Notes under the pieces: generated by a model
What the model was told of the DNA's origin: nothing
What the model saw: only the letters and a program-made list of their open reading frames with translations
Databases searched by the model: none
Translations under genes and position numbers: made by a program
Shown here: positions 27,101-34,258 of the stretch, one piece after another
Layout: each line of letters starts with the position of its first letter
Numbering within the stretch: position 1 is the first letter of the stretch
Origin: Clostridia bacterium
Lineage (GTDB): Bacteria > Bacillota > Clostridia > Christensenellales > Borkfalkiaceae
Assembly: GCA_017463325.1 (NCBI GenBank)
Contig: JAFTPK010000017.1
Location: forward strand, 39,492 to 103,491
DNA length: 64,000 nt
Direction: 5' to 3'

Positions 27101-28030
27101 AAGAGTATCGGTAATTATGCGTTCGGCTATTGTAGCGAGTTGAAAGAAATTTGTCTTCCAAATTCCTTAACGGATATGGGCATACAGGTCTTCTCCATGT
27201 GTATCGGGCTTGAGTACGCAGAGCTTGGCGACGGGCTTGCCGTTCTTCCCGCACACACCTTCTCGGGTTGTCGTGCGTTGGAGAGGGTGTACCTCGGCGC
27301 GGCTTTGCAGGATATCGGATCAATGGCGTTCCAGAATTGTACCCTTTTGAAGACGATCGAGCTTTCCGAGGCGAACGAGAGCTATACGCTTGTGGACGGG
27401 TGTCTTTGCTCCAAGGACGGGCTGACTTTGATTAGATATTTAGATCTGTTTGGCGCGACGAGATTCGTAGTCCCCGAGGGGATTGAACGGATCGCGGAGT
27501 CGGCGTTCGAGAAGAGCACGAAATTGACGAGCATTGTCTTGCCTGACTCGTTGCGAGAGATCGGAGAAAATGCGTTTGCGGGCTGTACCAAGCTTGCAAG
27601 CGTCGTCTTTGGGAAAAACCTTGCCTTGATCGGCGCGTATACGTTTGAAGGCTGCGCTTTAACGAGCGTAATTCTTCCTGATTCGGTAGAGGAAATCGGC
27701 GAGGGTGCGTTTATGTGTTGTGAGAAACTGATGAGCGTGACCTTTGGAAGCGGTCTTCGTATGATCGGCATATATGCCTTTGACAGCTGTAAGATAACGA
27801 GCGTAATTCTTCCCGATTCGGTAGAGGAAATCGGCGAGGGCGCGTTTGCATACTGTGAGAATTTGACGAGAGTGACGATCGGTAGCGGCGTGGGCTATAT
27901 CGACCCGTTTGCTTTTGACGGCTCTCCCGTGGCTCACGTTTATTATAACGGCACCGCCGAGCAATGGGCGGCGATTACGGGGGCTACGGAAAGTATAGAG
28001 CTTTCAGGAGCGATCAAGCATTACGTATAA
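24149..28030 (+). CDS. BspA-type leucine-rich-repeat surface protein
   Basis: This 1293-residue protein has an N-terminal signal (KKKALIALMTLGTVFCGVAL). Residues of about 35-180 form an unknown domain. Residues 185-255 have the bacterial-repeat pattern HYYKVKVKNGRG and KHGRYQEGERVTITADEP. From about 360 to the end there are some 30 LRR_5 (Treponema pallidum/BspA) repeats of the form L-x-x-V-x-I-P-x-S-V-T-x-I-G-x-x-A-F-x-x-C. A spacer around 720-750 and another around 865-920 interrupt the repeats. No sortase signal, lipobox or cell-wall repeat is visible, so attachment is unclear. Such proteins usually mediate adhesion. It is preceded and probably translationally coupled to the tiny peptide gene. 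Confidence 0.9.
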   Translation: MKSNVKKKALIALMTLGTVFCGVALSDSGRGASVEAEPQTPTLEIISHNVSYSDSIYILYAVENGGFDRTEHAIEMLFWDNLQEEYVVGTESYSTEQKATTTVKEKDCAVFYSHGLAAKEMTEDVYSRAYVQIDGKDYYSEVVKYSVLDYVYDRRESGELTKEEEALYGNLLGYGGAAQDTFDYNTQRPADAHYYKVKVKNGRGPDGFKHGRYQEGERVTITADEPKEGKRFWYWKNKNGVVVSYDKEFEVEVGDDAEYEAVYKDISEFATQIELTTEVDYDDTAREIDLPATVSFEYDGEKVTLGVIWNTDGFTARQVGSQLLYADFVDQTAYEKYDVEKGGIVMVVSTLPYTFSGDTITGYYGGDVALTLPTEYQGRPISAIAQGAFNGVESLQKVVVPSGITQIAQGAFVDCDNIRSITLPFVGGSLETADLFGYIFALPEDGVNLTYSNQREYLPIALKEVTILEGNLTLADWVFGNCDGLTKITLPETIAELPLRAFSGCSNLTEVNIPKSTTAIGDYAFYLCDALTELTLPEGVTSVGKYAFNGCDNLLAVSLPNTLTELGAYAFNNCDRLTNVVLPDSLKEISDSLFASCNKLKSVTIGKGVESLGNRVFTSCVNLMSVTIEAPLTSLGSGLFSGCKKLEKFEIPETVVLLGDSVFSGCKGLTSITIPESVTSIGASAFLSCTGLTKMEIPSSVASIGARAFQGCTGLTEIVVDEENPVYDSIDGDLYAEGGTMLISYAAGKGVEELKIGGDVTSIGAYAFYDVQSLKSVIIEESVMSIGNYAFSSAESLTSVVIGDGVTEIGTYAFADTYNLSALVLGSSVKTIGNMAFRNCYNLVEIYNRSGLKIKAGATAYGQVAKYALAVYTEEGYESSISTLEDGYTVYKDGDRVVLIGYTGSSSEVLVPEGVTEINSRAFYNRDDIRGVVLSSTVQTVGAYAFQGCDKLVSVFISSSVQTIGERAFQNCRALQQVRFEEGVKSIGNYAFGYCSELKEICLPNSLTDMGIQVFSMCIGLEYAELGDGLAVLPAHTFSGCRALERVYLGAALQDIGSMAFQNCTLLKTIELSEANESYTLVDGCLCSKDGLTLIRYLDLFGATRFVVPEGIERIAESAFEKSTKLTSIVLPDSLREIGENAFAGCTKLASVVFGKNLALIGAYTFEGCALTSVILPDSVEEIGEGAFMCCEKLMSVTFGSGLRMIGIYAFDSCKITSVILPDSVEEIGEGAFAYCENLTRVTIGSGVGYIDPFAFDGSPVAHVYYNGTAEQWAAITGATESIELSGAIKHYV

Positions 28031-28048
28031 AAAGCCTTTTAAGGCAGT

Positions 28049-28108
28049 AAAAGGGGAAGCGCGTCCAAGCGGGCGCGTTTCTCCTTTTGGGCTTTTTTTG
28101 TGGCGATT
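28049..28108 (+). terminator. terminator after the BspA-type gene
   Basis: A long imperfect stem (AAAAGGGGAAGCGCG with CGCGTTTCTCCTTTT) is followed by GGGCTTTTTTT. Confidence 0.7.
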
Positions 28109-28183
28109 GCGGGGTGAAAGAAGTCGATTTACGGTAAAAATAAAAAAAGTTTTAAAATTTGCAAAAAATTTTTCTCAAAAGTA

Positions 28184-28212
28184 TTGAAATTTGCTGAAAA
28201 ATTTGGTAGAAT
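28184..28212 (+). promoter_or_regulatory. promoter of the small P-loop protein gene
   Basis: TTGAAA (28184-28189) and TAGAAT (28207-28212) are 17 bases apart. The flanking DNA is strongly A/T-rich. Confidence 0.7.
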
Positions 28213-28280
28213 AGAAGTAACCCGAGGGACTTTTCTTTTTCGGGGGACTAAAACCCAACAAAATTCGGGAGGATTTTTCT

Positions 28281-28688
28281 ATGATTAAAGTTATTTATGG
28301 CGCAAAAGGCACGGGCAAAACTAAGATGATGATTGACGAGGCGAACGCTACGATCGAAAAGGCGAAAGGCCACATGATCTTCATCACGGATTCTAAGCGC
28401 GGCATGTATGATTTGGAACGGGAGGTTCGTTTCATTGACGTTTCGGAATACGATATCGCGGGCGAAGCTGCCCTTTGCGGATTTATCAAAGGCGTGATCG
28501 CGGGGAACCACGACAACGAATACGTATACATTGACGGCGTCGTCCGTATTGCAGGGAAACCCGTAGGCGAGCTTGCGGCGTTCTTCTATATGCTTGATAA
28601 GGTAGCGAACATGAACGGATTGACGATCACCGTTTCCGTTTCCGCGACGAAAGAGGAGCTTCCCGATTTCGTAACGAAGTATCTTTAA
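28281..28688 (+). CDS. small P-loop ATP-binding protein
   Basis: This 135-residue protein has a Walker A motif at residues 7-14 (GAKGTGKT) at the very N-terminus. A possible Walker B acid follows in EYVYIDGVVRI. The rest is a compact alpha/beta fold without an obvious extra domain. I have seen similar small stand-alone P-loop proteins in many Clostridia, where they are of unknown function. The ATG is preceded by CGGGAGGA. It is a single-gene unit with its own promoter and a stem-loop before thrC. Confidence 0.8.
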   Translation: MIKVIYGAKGTGKTKMMIDEANATIEKAKGHMIFITDSKRGMYDLEREVRFIDVSEYDIAGEAALCGFIKGVIAGNHDNEYVYIDGVVRIAGKPVGELAAFFYMLDKVANMNGLTITVSVSATKEELPDFVTKYL

Positions 28689-28705
28689 TGCGTTAAAAAA
28701 ATAGG

Positions 28706-28747
28706 CGAAAACACGCCGAGGCGGCTACGTCTCGGCGGCTGTTTTCA
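28706..28747 (+). terminator. stem-loop between the P-loop gene and thrC
   Basis: GAAAACA-c-GCCGAG pairs with CTCGGC-ggc-TGTTTTC. The T-run at the end of the stem fits a weak terminator, and the loop is only 19 bases before thrC, so it could also affect thrC expression. Confidence 0.55.
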
Positions 28748-28765
28748 AATACGGCAGGTGAAATT

Positions 28766-30289
28766 ATGAAGTTTATCAGTACCAGAGGCGGCGAAACCGT
28801 TACGGGCGCACAGGCGATCGTACAAGGCCTTGCGAAAGACGGCGGCTTGTTCGTGCCTGAAAAATTTCCGCGGGTGACCAAAGAGGAGTTTGCGGCAATG
28901 TCGGAAATGAATTATGCGGAGCGCGCGGCTTTTATCCTCGGGAAATACCTCGCGGACGAGCTTGGCGCGGACTTTTTAAAGGAGGCGTGCGAAAAGGCGT
29001 ATGCCACCTTTACCTCCTCCGATCCCGCCCCTCTTGTCAAAATTGACGACGGCTTTTATATTCTCGAACTTTTTCACGGCCCGACCTGCGCCTTTAAGGA
29101 TATGGCGCTTACCGTACTTCCCTATCTGTTGAAAAAGAGCTGTGAGGTATGCGGCGTGAAAGAGGATATCCTTATTCTCGCGGCGACGAGCGGCGACACG
29201 GGCAAGGCGGCGCTTGAAGGGTTCAGGGACGTACCGGGAACGAAAGTGGCGGTATTTTATCCCGACGAGGGCGTGGCGAAAATGCAGCGCTTGCAGATGT
29301 CTATTCAAGACGGCGACAACGTTTTTGTGGCGGCTGTTTCGGGAAACTTCGACGATTGCCAAAAAGCGGTGAAAAAGCTGTTTGCTGACGAACAGTTCGG
29401 TGCGGAGCTTTTAAAGCGAAATACCCGCGTTTCCAGCGCGAATTCCATCAATTTCGGGCGGCTTGCACCGCAAATTGCCTATTATTTTTCGGCGTATTTG
29501 GATATGCTTGGCGCGGGGCGTATCGAGGAGGACGAGCCGATTGACTTCGTCGTGCCCACGGGAAACTTTGGCGACATTCTTGCGGGTTGGTATGCCAAGC
29601 AAATGGGGCTGCCCGTGCGTAAGCTGATTTGCGCGTCCAACCGAAACAAGGTGCTTGCCGATTTCTTTGCGACGGGCAAGTATGATGCGAAACGCAACCT
29701 GTATCGTACCACCTCCCCCTCTATGGACATTCTCGTTTCGTCTAATTTAGAGCGGCTGTTATTCGAGGTGAGCGGCAGAAACGCGAAAGCAACGGCTGAT
29801 AAAATGCAAAACCTTGCGGAGCGCGGCGAATACTCGGTAACGACGGCGGAAAAGGCGAAAATCGACGCGGATTTTTGCGGCGGCTATGCCAGCGAGGACG
29901 ACGTAGTGGAGGCCATGTACGAGATCTTTGAGGAATACGGATACCCCATGGACACGCACACGGGGGTTGCGCTTGCCGTCAACGCGGATTATCAGGACAG
30001 AAAGGATAAAAAGGATTTCACCTCAACGGTGGTCGTTTCGACGGCAAATCCGTACAAATTCCCGCAGGACGTTTTGTACGCCCTTTCGGGTAACGACGTC
30101 AAGGATAGCTTTAAGGGGATCAAGCGGCTTAACCTGCTGACGGCAATGAAACCGCCCAAGGCGTTGACCGATCTTCGTTACCGCCCGTTGCGGTTTAAAA
30201 AGGTCTATCCCAACGACTTAAAGAAAATGAGCGCAGCGGTGCTCGATTTTGTTGACGGAAACGTAATTCCCGTTCCCGATAAAAAATAA
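28766..30289 (+). CDS. thrC: threonine synthase
   Basis: Threonine synthase converts O-phosphohomoserine to threonine and phosphate with PLP. The 507 residues fit the long class of enzymes (as in Escherichia coli and many anaerobes). The N-terminus has FISTRGGE and GLAKDGGLFVPE. The PLP lysine is residue 111 in GPTCAFKDMAL, and the phosphate-binding site is ATSGDTGKAALEG. FVVPTGNFGDILAGWYAKQMG is also typical. Its promoter could not be identified and it may be expressed by read-through past the stem-loop at 28706. It is followed by a terminator and the response regulator gene. Confidence 0.96.
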   Translation: MKFISTRGGETVTGAQAIVQGLAKDGGLFVPEKFPRVTKEEFAAMSEMNYAERAAFILGKYLADELGADFLKEACEKAYATFTSSDPAPLVKIDDGFYILELFHGPTCAFKDMALTVLPYLLKKSCEVCGVKEDILILAATSGDTGKAALEGFRDVPGTKVAVFYPDEGVAKMQRLQMSIQDGDNVFVAAVSGNFDDCQKAVKKLFADEQFGAELLKRNTRVSSANSINFGRLAPQIAYYFSAYLDMLGAGRIEEDEPIDFVVPTGNFGDILAGWYAKQMGLPVRKLICASNRNKVLADFFATGKYDAKRNLYRTTSPSMDILVSSNLERLLFEVSGRNAKATADKMQNLAERGEYSVTTAEKAKIDADFCGGYASEDDVVEAMYEIFEEYGYPMDTHTGVALAVNADYQDRKDKKDFTSTVVVSTANPYKFPQDVLYALSGNDVKDSFKGIKRLNLLTAMKPPKALTDLRYRPLRFKKVYPNDLKKMSAAVLDFVDGNVIPVPDKK

Positions 30290-30293
30290 ACGG

Positions 30294-30322
30294 AAAGGCA
30301 CCCTGTCGGGGGTGTCTTTTTT
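30294..30322 (+). terminator. terminator after thrC
   Basis: GGCACCC and GGGTGTC form a seven-bp stem (one G-T pair), followed by TTTTTTT. Confidence 0.8.
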
Positions 30323-30332
30323 TGGAGTGAGT

Positions 30333-31007
30333 ATGTTTCATATTTTAGTCGTAGACGACGATAAGAATATGCGCTTTTTGATGCGCGAGATTTTAGAGTC
30401 GGAGAGGTATACCGTGTCCGCGGCGAGTGACGGTGAAGAGGCGTTAAGGCTCATGGAAACGGAGCATATCGACCTTGCAATCGTCGATATCACCATGCCA
30501 AAGCTGGACGGGTACGAGTTCACGAGGGAACTAAGGGGGGCAAGGGTGGAATTACCCGTGTTGATGGTGTCGGCAAAGCAGCTTCCCGAGGACAGAAAAA
30601 AAGGATTTTTAGCGGGGATAGACGACTATATGTCTAAGCCGATTGACACGGAGGAATTATTGCTGCACGTAAAGGCACTACTTCGCCGCTCGCATATCGC
30701 GAACGAACGAAAAATCAAAGTGGGAGAGGTGACGCTCGATTACGATTCGTACACGGTGACGGGACACGGGCAAACGCAGGAGCTGCCGCAAAAGGAATTT
30801 TTGCTTTTATATAAGCTCCTTTCCTACCCCGAGAAGATTTTTACCCGTATTCAGCTTATGGACGAGATTTGGGGCATGGAGTGTGAAACAGGCTGGGAAA
30901 CGGTGACGGTGCATATCGGAAGACTGAGAAAACGGTTCGAGGGTTGGGAGGAATTTGAAATTCAAAATATTCGCGGACTTGGGTATAAGGCGGTGAAAAA
31001 GGTATGA
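30333..31007 (+). CDS. OmpR/PhoB-type response regulator
   Basis: This 224-residue regulator has a receiver domain (about 1-115) with acidic pocket VDDD, phosphoacceptor Asp in IVDITMPKLDG (near residue 52), and MVSAKQ and SKPID at the other active-site positions. The C-terminal winged helix (about 128-224) has the trans_reg_C pattern ending in RGLGYKAVK. I chose the ATG at 30333, with TTGGAGTGA upstream; the longer GTG start at 30312 lies inside the thrC terminator. It overlaps the histidine kinase gene by four bases. Confidence 0.94.
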   Translation: MFHILVVDDDKNMRFLMREILESERYTVSAASDGEEALRLMETEHIDLAIVDITMPKLDGYEFTRELRGARVELPVLMVSAKQLPEDRKKGFLAGIDDYMSKPIDTEELLLHVKALLRRSHIANERKIKVGEVTLDYDSYTVTGHGQTQELPQKEFLLLYKLLSYPEKIFTRIQLMDEIWGMECETGWETVTVHIGRLRKRFEGWEEFEIQNIRGLGYKAVKKV

Positions 31008-32074
31008 CACTCAAAGAATTAAACGAAAAAATTGCAGAGGAATACAAAAATCCCAAACGTCGGTTTCGGCGGACGTTCGTGCTTGCGACGGCAGGGGTGA
31101 TTGTCGTGGCGTTTTTCGCCGTAATTTTAGCGGAATGGATCCTGTTAAAGGCGGGGGCGGTATCGTCGGAAACGTTGGAGCGTTCGTGGTTTTTAACGGC
31201 GCTCATTATCGGTAGTGCAAGTCTTTTGATCGGCACTTTTTTGTCGTGGCTTACGGGGAAATTTGTTTTTCGGCCGCTCAATAAATTGCTTGACGGCATG
31301 GGGAAACTGGCGGCAGGGGCGTACGATACGCGGCTGGATTTCGGCGACGCGGAAGCCTTAAAGCCTATTTCCGACGGATTTAACGCCTTGGCGGGAGAGC
31401 TGCAAAAAACGGAGATTTTGCGCGCCGACTTCGTCAACGATTTTTCCCATGAATTCAAAACGCCTATTTCCTCCATCAGCGGACTTGTCGCGCTCATGAA
31501 AAAAGGGGAGTTGAGCCGAGAAAAGCAGCTTGAATATCTTTGCGTGATCGAGGAGGAAACAAATCGGCTTTCGGGCATGACGACAAACATTTTAAATCTT
31601 TCCAAAATCGAAAGTCAAGGCATTTTAACGGAGGAAACGAGGTTCAATTTATCCGAACAAATTCGTACCTGTATCCTCCTTTTGGAGAAAAAGTGGCTAA
31701 AAAAACAGCTCCGCTTAGACCTTGAATTTCCCGAATGTGAGATTGTCGGGAACGAGGATATGTTAAAGCAGGTATGGCTGAATCTTTTAGACAACGCCGT
31801 AAAATTTTCGGACGAACGCGGAGAGCTTTCGGTGCGGATTGAAGAGGAGGAAAAGGCAGTTGTCGTTCGGATCGGGAACACAGGGCCGACGATCCCCGAG
31901 GAGGAAAAGGAGCATATTTTCCGTAAATTTTACCGCGCGGACAAGGCGCGTTCTCGCGAGGGGAACGGCATAGGGCTTTCCATTGTCAAGCATATTGTCG
32001 AGCTGCACGGCGGAAGCGTGTTTGTTGAAAGCACCGACGGGCATACCGTTTTTTCGGTAAACCTGCCGAAATAA
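31004..32074 (+). CDS. sensor histidine kinase
   Basis: This 356-residue membrane kinase is the partner of the regulator it overlaps (ATGA). Two helices are at about 21-45 and 61-85, with only a short stretch between, so there is almost no extracellular sensor domain. A HAMP linker follows (RPLNKLLDGMGKLAAG). HisKA has the phosphoacceptor near residue 149 in DFSHEFKTPISS. The ATPase domain has NLLDNAVKFSD (N box), IGNTGPTIPEE (a G1 box with Asn in place of the first Asp, seen in many Firmicute kinases) and GNGIGLSIVKHIV (G2). Membrane or intramembrane stress sensing is a guess. Confidence 0.93.
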   Translation: MTLKELNEKIAEEYKNPKRRFRRTFVLATAGVIVVAFFAVILAEWILLKAGAVSSETLERSWFLTALIIGSASLLIGTFLSWLTGKFVFRPLNKLLDGMGKLAAGAYDTRLDFGDAEALKPISDGFNALAGELQKTEILRADFVNDFSHEFKTPISSISGLVALMKKGELSREKQLEYLCVIEEETNRLSGMTTNILNLSKIESQGILTEETRFNLSEQIRTCILLLEKKWLKKQLRLDLEFPECEIVGNEDMLKQVWLNLLDNAVKFSDERGELSVRIEEEEKAVVVRIGNTGPTIPEEEKEHIFRKFYRADKARSREGNGIGLSIVKHIVELHGGSVFVESTDGHTVFSVNLPK

Positions 32075-32174
32075 TTTTATTAAATTTGGAAAAAATCTTC
32101 TTTTCGTTTCGTTTCAGTTTATTTTTCCGTTGTATACTGTTTTTGTAAAACGAGGAATAGGACGGAAAAGAGGA

Positions 32175-33017
32175 ATGAAAAAATATTACGTTTTATACAA
32201 TCCGCAAGCCTTTGGCGGGCGGGGAAAAGAAGAAGCCGAGCTTTTGGACGTGGCCTATTACGGCGAGGCGCTGATCTATTTCGATTTGACCGAGATTGAC
32301 GATTACGCGCGTTTTTTCGAGGAAATTGACGAAAAGGGCGTCGTCGTTATTTGCGGCGGCGACGGTACTTTGCAACGCTTTTTAAACGATACGAAAAATC
32401 TTTCCGTTAAGCAGGAAATTTACTATTTTGCGTGCGGCAGAAACAACGACTTTTTTCGTGACGTCGAGGGTAGACAGGACCGACCCGTGTCCTTAACGAA
32501 CTACATAAAAAATTTGCCGACGGTGACGGTAAGGGGAAAGGAGCGAAACTTTTTAAACGGCGTCGGGTTTGGGCTTGACGGGTATTGTCACGAAGAGGAG
32601 GAGAAAATTTTTTCCCGCGGCGGGCGGGCAGACCGTAAAGCGATTGCAAACAAGGGGCTGTTTGGGCGGTACCGTCCGACGGACGCCACGGTGACGGTGG
32701 ACGGCAATGAATTTTTCTTTAAAAAAGTGTGGCTTGCGCCGACCTTAAACGGGAAATATTACGGTGGAGGTATGTGCGCCGCGCCTAAGCAGGACAGGGA
32801 TAAGGACGGGGTAATGCTGATGCTTGTACACGGTTGCGGTCGGTTGAAAACCCTCTTTCTTTTCCCGAAAATTTGGAAAGGTACGCACGTGAAAGAAAAA
32901 AAATACGTCACCTTTTTGACGGGAAAAACGATCACCGTACGTTTTAACGAGCCGCGAACTTTGCAAATCGACGGAGAAATACTGACCAGCGTCCGTGAAT
33001 ACACGGTAAAAAAATAG
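32175..33017 (+). CDS. diacylglycerol kinase-family lipid kinase
   Basis: This is a 280-residue protein of the DAGK catalytic family (YegS/DgkB-like). KKYYVLYNPQAFGG is the first strand and glycine loop, and GGDGTLQRF (near residue 60) is the ATP-binding motif. The C-terminal beta-sandwich has TLNGKYYGGGMCAAPK and ends with QIDGEIL, the family pattern. I prefer the ATG at 32175, with AAGAGG upstream, over an in-frame ATG at 32130 that has no ribosome site. It phosphorylates a lipid such as diacylglycerol. A TATACT -10 box at 32133-32138 suggests its own promoter. Confidence 0.87.
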   Translation: MKKYYVLYNPQAFGGRGKEEAELLDVAYYGEALIYFDLTEIDDYARFFEEIDEKGVVVICGGDGTLQRFLNDTKNLSVKQEIYYFACGRNNDFFRDVEGRQDRPVSLTNYIKNLPTVTVRGKERNFLNGVGFGLDGYCHEEEEKIFSRGGRADRKAIANKGLFGRYRPTDATVTVDGNEFFFKKVWLAPTLNGKYYGGGMCAAPKQDRDKDGVMLMLVHGCGRLKTLFLFPKIWKGTHVKEKKYVTFLTGKTITVRFNEPRTLQIDGEILTSVREYTVKK

Positions 33018-33025
33018 AAAACGAA

Positions 33026-33049
33026 AGGCTCTGCCATCGCGGCAGAGCC
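33026..33049. terminator. stem-loop between the lipid kinase and araC-like genes
   Basis: GGCTCTGCC and GGCAGAGCC form a perfect nine-bp stem around ATCGC. No long T-run follows on either strand, so it is a weak or factor-assisted terminator for the two convergent genes. Confidence 0.6.
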
Positions 33050-33065
33050 TAATTTATAGAGAAAA

Positions 33066-33899
33066 TCAGTCGTCCTTTCGCATAGAAATGGGCGGCTTTT
33101 TTTTGCGCCATTGTGCGGGGGTTAGCCCGCAACGCTTTTTAAAGGCAATGATAAAATTGCTCGGGGAGCCGTAATTAAGCTTTTCCGCAACGTCGGCAAT
33201 TCGCGCCTCGCGGTTTTGTAAAAGCGCGACGGCGTAGGCGAATTTTTCCTTGGATACGTATTCGTTTAAGGTGGTACCCGTGTATTTTTTAAACTGACGG
33301 CAGACGTAGCCGTAGGAATAGTTGGTGCTCGCGATAATTTCAGAGAGCGGCCGCAAAAGATAATCCTCCGTGTTCAAGCGGTGGAATAAAAGATTGAGCC
33401 ACTCGGGATAGTCCGATTTCTTATCGTCAAAGCTCTGTTGCCATAAAGAGAGCAGCTCCGTCACGACGTTGGTATGGGCGAGCTCCAAGGAAAGCTTGGA
33501 ATAATTGCTTGCCGCGTTGAAATAGTTCAGCTTTCCCTCCAAGGTTTGCAGTTGATAGTCCGAAACCTTGAAAAAGACGGCGAGCGGCTGATTTGCAAGC
33601 TTTTCGTAAAGGGAGGGAGAAATGCAGTCGGCGATCGCTTTCATTTTCTCGGGCAACACGTACACGTCGCGGTGCGTATGGCTGACCTGACTGGAAAAAT
33701 GGTGCTGATCCTCGGGGCGAAGCAATAAAACGTGCCCTTTTTTGATCGTGTACGTCACGCCGTTGATACAGTTTTCAAATTCACCGCTCAAATTGATAAT
33801 GAATTCAAAAAAGGTGTGCGTGTGCGAGGGGCATTGCCGCGCGATAATAATTTTGGTAAACGGATTTTCGTGGATCTCCGAGGTGGGTAATATTCTCAT
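33066..33899 (-). CDS. AraC-family transcriptional regulator
   Basis: This 277-residue regulator has an N-terminal cupin-type sugar-sensing domain (HTHTFFEFIINLSGEFE and GHVLLLRPEDQHHF) and a C-terminal AraC domain with two helix-turn-helix motifs: PLSEIIASTNYSYGYVCRQF and IADVAEKLNYGSPSNFIIAF. I chose the ATG at 33899, which gives MRILPTSEIHENPF. A longer frame to 33977 would run through AT-rich promoter DNA. On the minus strand TATAAT lies only six bases before this ATG, so the mRNA may be leaderless. It is divergent from the carbohydrate locus starting at 34259, with an inverted repeat between them, and is its likely regulator. Confidence 0.9.
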   Translation of the reverse strand: MRILPTSEIHENPFTKIIIARQCPSHTHTFFEFIINLSGEFENCINGVTYTIKKGHVLLLRPEDQHHFSSQVSHTHRDVYVLPEKMKAIADCISPSLYEKLANQPLAVFFKVSDYQLQTLEGKLNYFNAASNYSKLSLELAHTNVVTELLSLWQQSFDDKKSDYPEWLNLLFHRLNTEDYLLRPLSEIIASTNYSYGYVCRQFKKYTGTTLNEYVSKEKFAYAVALLQNREARIADVAEKLNYGSPSNFIIAFKKRCGLTPAQWRKKKPPISMRKDD

Positions 33900-33960
33900 A
33901 ATTCTATTATAAAGGATAAAAAGAAAAAAGTAAATAGTTTTTCTAAAAATAATTTTGTCA

Positions 33961-33997
33961 TAACCAAAAAAAGTCATAAATTCATAATTTTTGGTTA
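33961..33997. promoter_or_regulatory. inverted repeat, candidate operator of the AraC regulator
   Basis: TAACCAAAAA (33961-33970) and TTTTTGGTTA (33988-33997) are perfect arms separated by 17 bases that contain two TCATAA motifs. It lies between the divergent araC-like gene and the promoter of the secreted-protein operon. Confidence 0.6.
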
Positions 33998-34007
33998 TAA
34001 AAGAATA

Positions 34008-34036
34008 TTGAATTTGACAAATCGTTATGATATAAT
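34008..34036 (+). promoter_or_regulatory. promoter of the carbohydrate locus
   Basis: TTGAAT (34008-34013) and TATAAT (34031-34036) are 17 bases apart. A TTGACA at 34014 is only 11 bases from the -10 box and is not used here. Confidence 0.65.
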
Positions 34037-34059
34037 AAGCTCACGACCGTACAATCGGG

Positions 34060-34245
34060 GGAGGGGGAAGTTGCTTTCGCGGCGCGAAAAAAAGCCGCTC
34101 TTTACGGCAATTTCATCAAAAATGAAAATGCAGGGGTACCCCTGTTTGTCTGTTTTAACAGACAAACAAAAAAATCCTTAAAAAGGAAAAAATTTACAAG
34201 GCTAAAAATGCCGCAAAAAAGCGGATTTTTAAATACATTTTTTTA
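34060..34245 (+). promoter_or_regulatory. structured mRNA leader with terminator-like hairpin
   Basis: The leader of about 215 bases contains several stem-loops: GCGGC/GCCGC nested in TTGC/GGCAA (34073-34107), the perfect palindrome CAGGGGTACCCCTG (34131-34144), TTTGTCTGTT/AACAGACAAA (34145-34166), CCTT/AAGG, and CCGC-A6-GCGG followed by ATTTTT (34211-34229), which has the form of an intrinsic terminator. AGGAGG follows at 34245. It matches no riboswitch class I recognise. Confidence 0.55.
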
Positions 34246-34258
34246 GGAGGAAAACAGC

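Noticed and set aside
25560..27900. Possible nucleotide repeat array
   Set aside because: The periodicity of about 69 bases comes from LRR_5 protein repeats in one continuous frame.
34014..34036. TTGACA and TATAAT as one promoter
   Set aside because: The spacer is only 11 bases. TTGAAT at 34008 gives the normal 17-base spacing to the same -10 box.
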